DNA of 6,764 nucleotides from Patescibacteria group bacterium (GTDB taxonomy: Bacteria > Patescibacteriota > UBA1384 > XYA2-FULL-43-10 > 1-14-0-10-43-13), in assembly GCA_022705465.1 (NCBI GenBank), contig JAKJEK010000050.1, positions 1 to 6,764 on the forward strand. Reading direction: 5' to 3'. A program made the position numbers and the translations under genes. Shown here piece by piece: positions 5,929-6,764 of this stretch. The notes beneath the pieces were generated by a model, which was not told where the DNA came from, did not search any database, and saw nothing but the letters and a program-made list of their open reading frames with translations. The stretch's first letter is position 1; every line of letters begins with the position of its first letter.

Positions 5929-6528
5929 ATGAAATATCCGTTAGGATTAAGTTTCAAATTTTGGGCTTTTGCTCCACAAATTTTTGTGCGGGACAGCGAG
6001 GGTAACGAGGTGATTTATGTTCACCAAAAGTTGTTTAAATTGAGAGAGAAAGTTAATGTCTATCGCGACAGAACTAAGCAAGAGCTACTTAACACAATTC
6101 AAGCAGACAGAGTAATCGATTTTTCTGCACGATATAGAGTGTGTGATGCAAATGGCGCAGAGGTGTGTACCGCCAAGCAGTTTGGTTGGAAGTCGCTGTG
6201 GCAGACCCGCTTCGATATTTTGGAAGGGGATAGAGTAGTGTTTCGGTTGCGGGAGGATAATCCATGGACGAGGATGGGGGATGCACTCTTGGGCTGGATA
6301 CCGCTAGGCGATCTGTTTTCCGGACTGTTTTTTCATCCGTCATATTCAATTTCGCGGGTAAATTCTGATGGGACCGATGGTGAGTTGGTACTGAGGATTG
6401 CCAAGAAAAGATCATTTGTGGAACGGTATTTTGTAATTGGCAAGTATGGCGAGTTGAGTGAGTGTGAGGAATCAGAGGTGCTGATGACAGCGCTTATGAT
6501 GGTACTTTTGGAAAGAAGGCGGGGTTAG
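5929..6528 (+). CDS. LURP-one-related / tubby C-terminal-like protein
   Basis: A 199-residue protein with the layout of the LURP-one-related (YxjI-type, tubby-like, scramblase-related) family. Repeated short strands each end in a charged turn: QIFVRDSEGNEVIYVHQKLFKLREKVNVY (18-45), ARYRVCDANGAEVCTAKQ (67-84), RFDILEGDRVVFRLRED (94-110), and later ELVLRIAKK and RYFVIGKYGE (152-175). A hydrophobic C-terminal helix (182-194, SEVLMTALMMVLL) is typical of the buried central helix of this fold. The length fits the family. Members may bind lipids or membranes, but the bacterial function is not established. There is no signal peptide, so it is probably cytoplasmic or on the inner face of the membrane. 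AAGGAG (5919-5924) lies 4 nt before ATG. A weak TAGAAT (5890-5895) might be a -10 box; otherwise it is co-transcribed with the upstream gene. Confidence 0.78.
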   Translation: MKYPLGLSFKFWAFAPQIFVRDSEGNEVIYVHQKLFKLREKVNVYRDRTKQELLNTIQADRVIDFSARYRVCDANGAEVCTAKQFGWKSLWQTRFDILEGDRVVFRLREDNPWTRMGDALLGWIPLGDLFSGLFFHPSYSISRVNSDGTDGELVLRIAKKRSFVERYFVIGKYGELSECEESEVLMTALMMVLLERRRG

Positions 6529-6537
6529 TTCATAGTA

Positions 6538-6563
6538 AACTCCCGGCGCGGGGGCCGGGAGTT
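6538..6563. terminator. G+C-rich hairpin between convergent genes, probable bidirectional terminator
   Basis: AACTCCCGG (6538-6546) pairs perfectly with CCGGGAGTT (6555-6563) around an 8-nt loop. It lies between the stop at 6526-6528 (plus) and the stop at 6570-6572 (minus), just where a shared terminator is expected. Neither side is followed by a real T-run (GGGGGTC on the plus side; TTTACTATG on the minus side), so termination may be weak or the stem may instead protect 3' ends. Confidence 0.6.
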
Positions 6564-6569
6564 GGGGGT

Positions 6570-6764
6570 CTACCAGTTGTACCGGCGGACAGTAATTGGT
6601 GGGCAGGGTGGAGGTTGGACTGGGTAGATGTTGACGTTGACGATTTGCGTCGACCGGTACTGGTAGTAATTGATGGTCTGGGGCGGCGTGTAGTGGCGGA
6701 CCTGGGTTGGGTACTGCGGACAGGCGGCTGAATACTGGGGTGGGCAGTACCCCGGCGGGTTGGG
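6570..6764 (-). CDS. Pro/Tyr/Gln-rich protein, C-terminal fragment (start beyond the right edge)
   Basis: On the minus strand a frame is open from the window edge to TAG 6572-6570 and encodes the last 64 residues of a protein. The composition is striking: Pro (about 15), Tyr (9), Gln and Asn are abundant, with three Cys. Short stretches such as PPGYCPPQYS, NYYQYR and PVQPPPCPP precede the C-terminal VRRYNW. Such Tyr/Pro-rich tails are usually unstructured and often belong to surface or wall-associated proteins, but the N-terminus is missing and no function can be assigned. Codons are strongly C-ending (Tyr: 8 TAC, 1 TAT), unlike the central genes. A stop placed just before the hairpin supports it being a real gene; a chance open frame in G+C-rich DNA remains possible. 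Confidence 0.55.
   Translation of the reverse strand, partial: PNPPGYCPPQYSAACPQYPTQVRHYTPPQTINYYQYRSTQIVNVNIYPVQPPPCPPITVRRYNW

Noticed and set aside
796..6528. Alternative genetic code (UGA as Gly) as in Gracilibacteria/Absconditabacteria
   Set aside because: All intact genes have full-length, coherent products under the standard code and end at TAA or TAG; nothing requires UGA readthrough.
1..6764. CRISPR array, tRNA/rRNA genes, transposase or attachment sites
   Set aside because: I found no regularly spaced repeats, no recognisable structural RNA, and no transposase-like frame or terminal inverted repeats with target duplication.

Overview
The window looks like chromosomal DNA of a small-genome, Gram-positive-like bacterium, most plausibly a Candidate Phyla Radiation (Patescibacteria) member. 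This rests on two things: several single-span or signal-peptide surface proteins of unknown family, and a cohesin-domain protein whose next module (HPDQNxWY ... GVWYFHIRA) I recognise from Patescibacteria surface proteins. All intact genes end in TAA or TAG and read through cleanly with the standard bacterial code. The taxonomic call is an inference; there is no rRNA or marker gene here.

Layout. 1-500 (minus) is a partial, G+C-rich gene of unknown function that runs off the left edge. It has a good sigma70-type promoter at 571-599. A divergent intergenic region (501-795) with an inverted repeat follows. 796-2913 (plus) is a secreted subtilisin-like (S8) protease with two Ig-like modules and a C-terminal type I dockerin. 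2906-4471 (plus) overlaps it by 8 nt and encodes a signal peptide, cohesin domain, S/T/P linker, three Ig-like modules and a C-terminal transmembrane anchor. 4588-5295 (minus) is a secreted protein of unknown family, convergent with the cohesin gene. After a divergent promoter region (5296-5468) come 5469-5858 (plus), a single-span membrane protein with an eight-cysteine external domain, and 5929-6528 (plus), a LURP-one/tubby-like protein. A 9-bp-stem hairpin (6538-6563) separates the latter from a convergent partial gene (6570-6764, minus) encoding a Pro/Tyr/Gln-rich C-terminus.

How the genes work together. The central pair reads as a minimal, self-contained cohesin-dockerin display system. 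The protease is exported and processed, and its dockerin would dock on the cohesin of the membrane-anchored partner made from the same mRNA, holding the protease at the cell surface. This resembles a one-enzyme, one-cohesin 'cellulosome', but for proteolysis. The two secreted-protein genes at 796 and 5295 both appear to start at non-AUG, AUU/AUC codons placed after a perfect AGGAGG, which is the second unusual aspect of the window.
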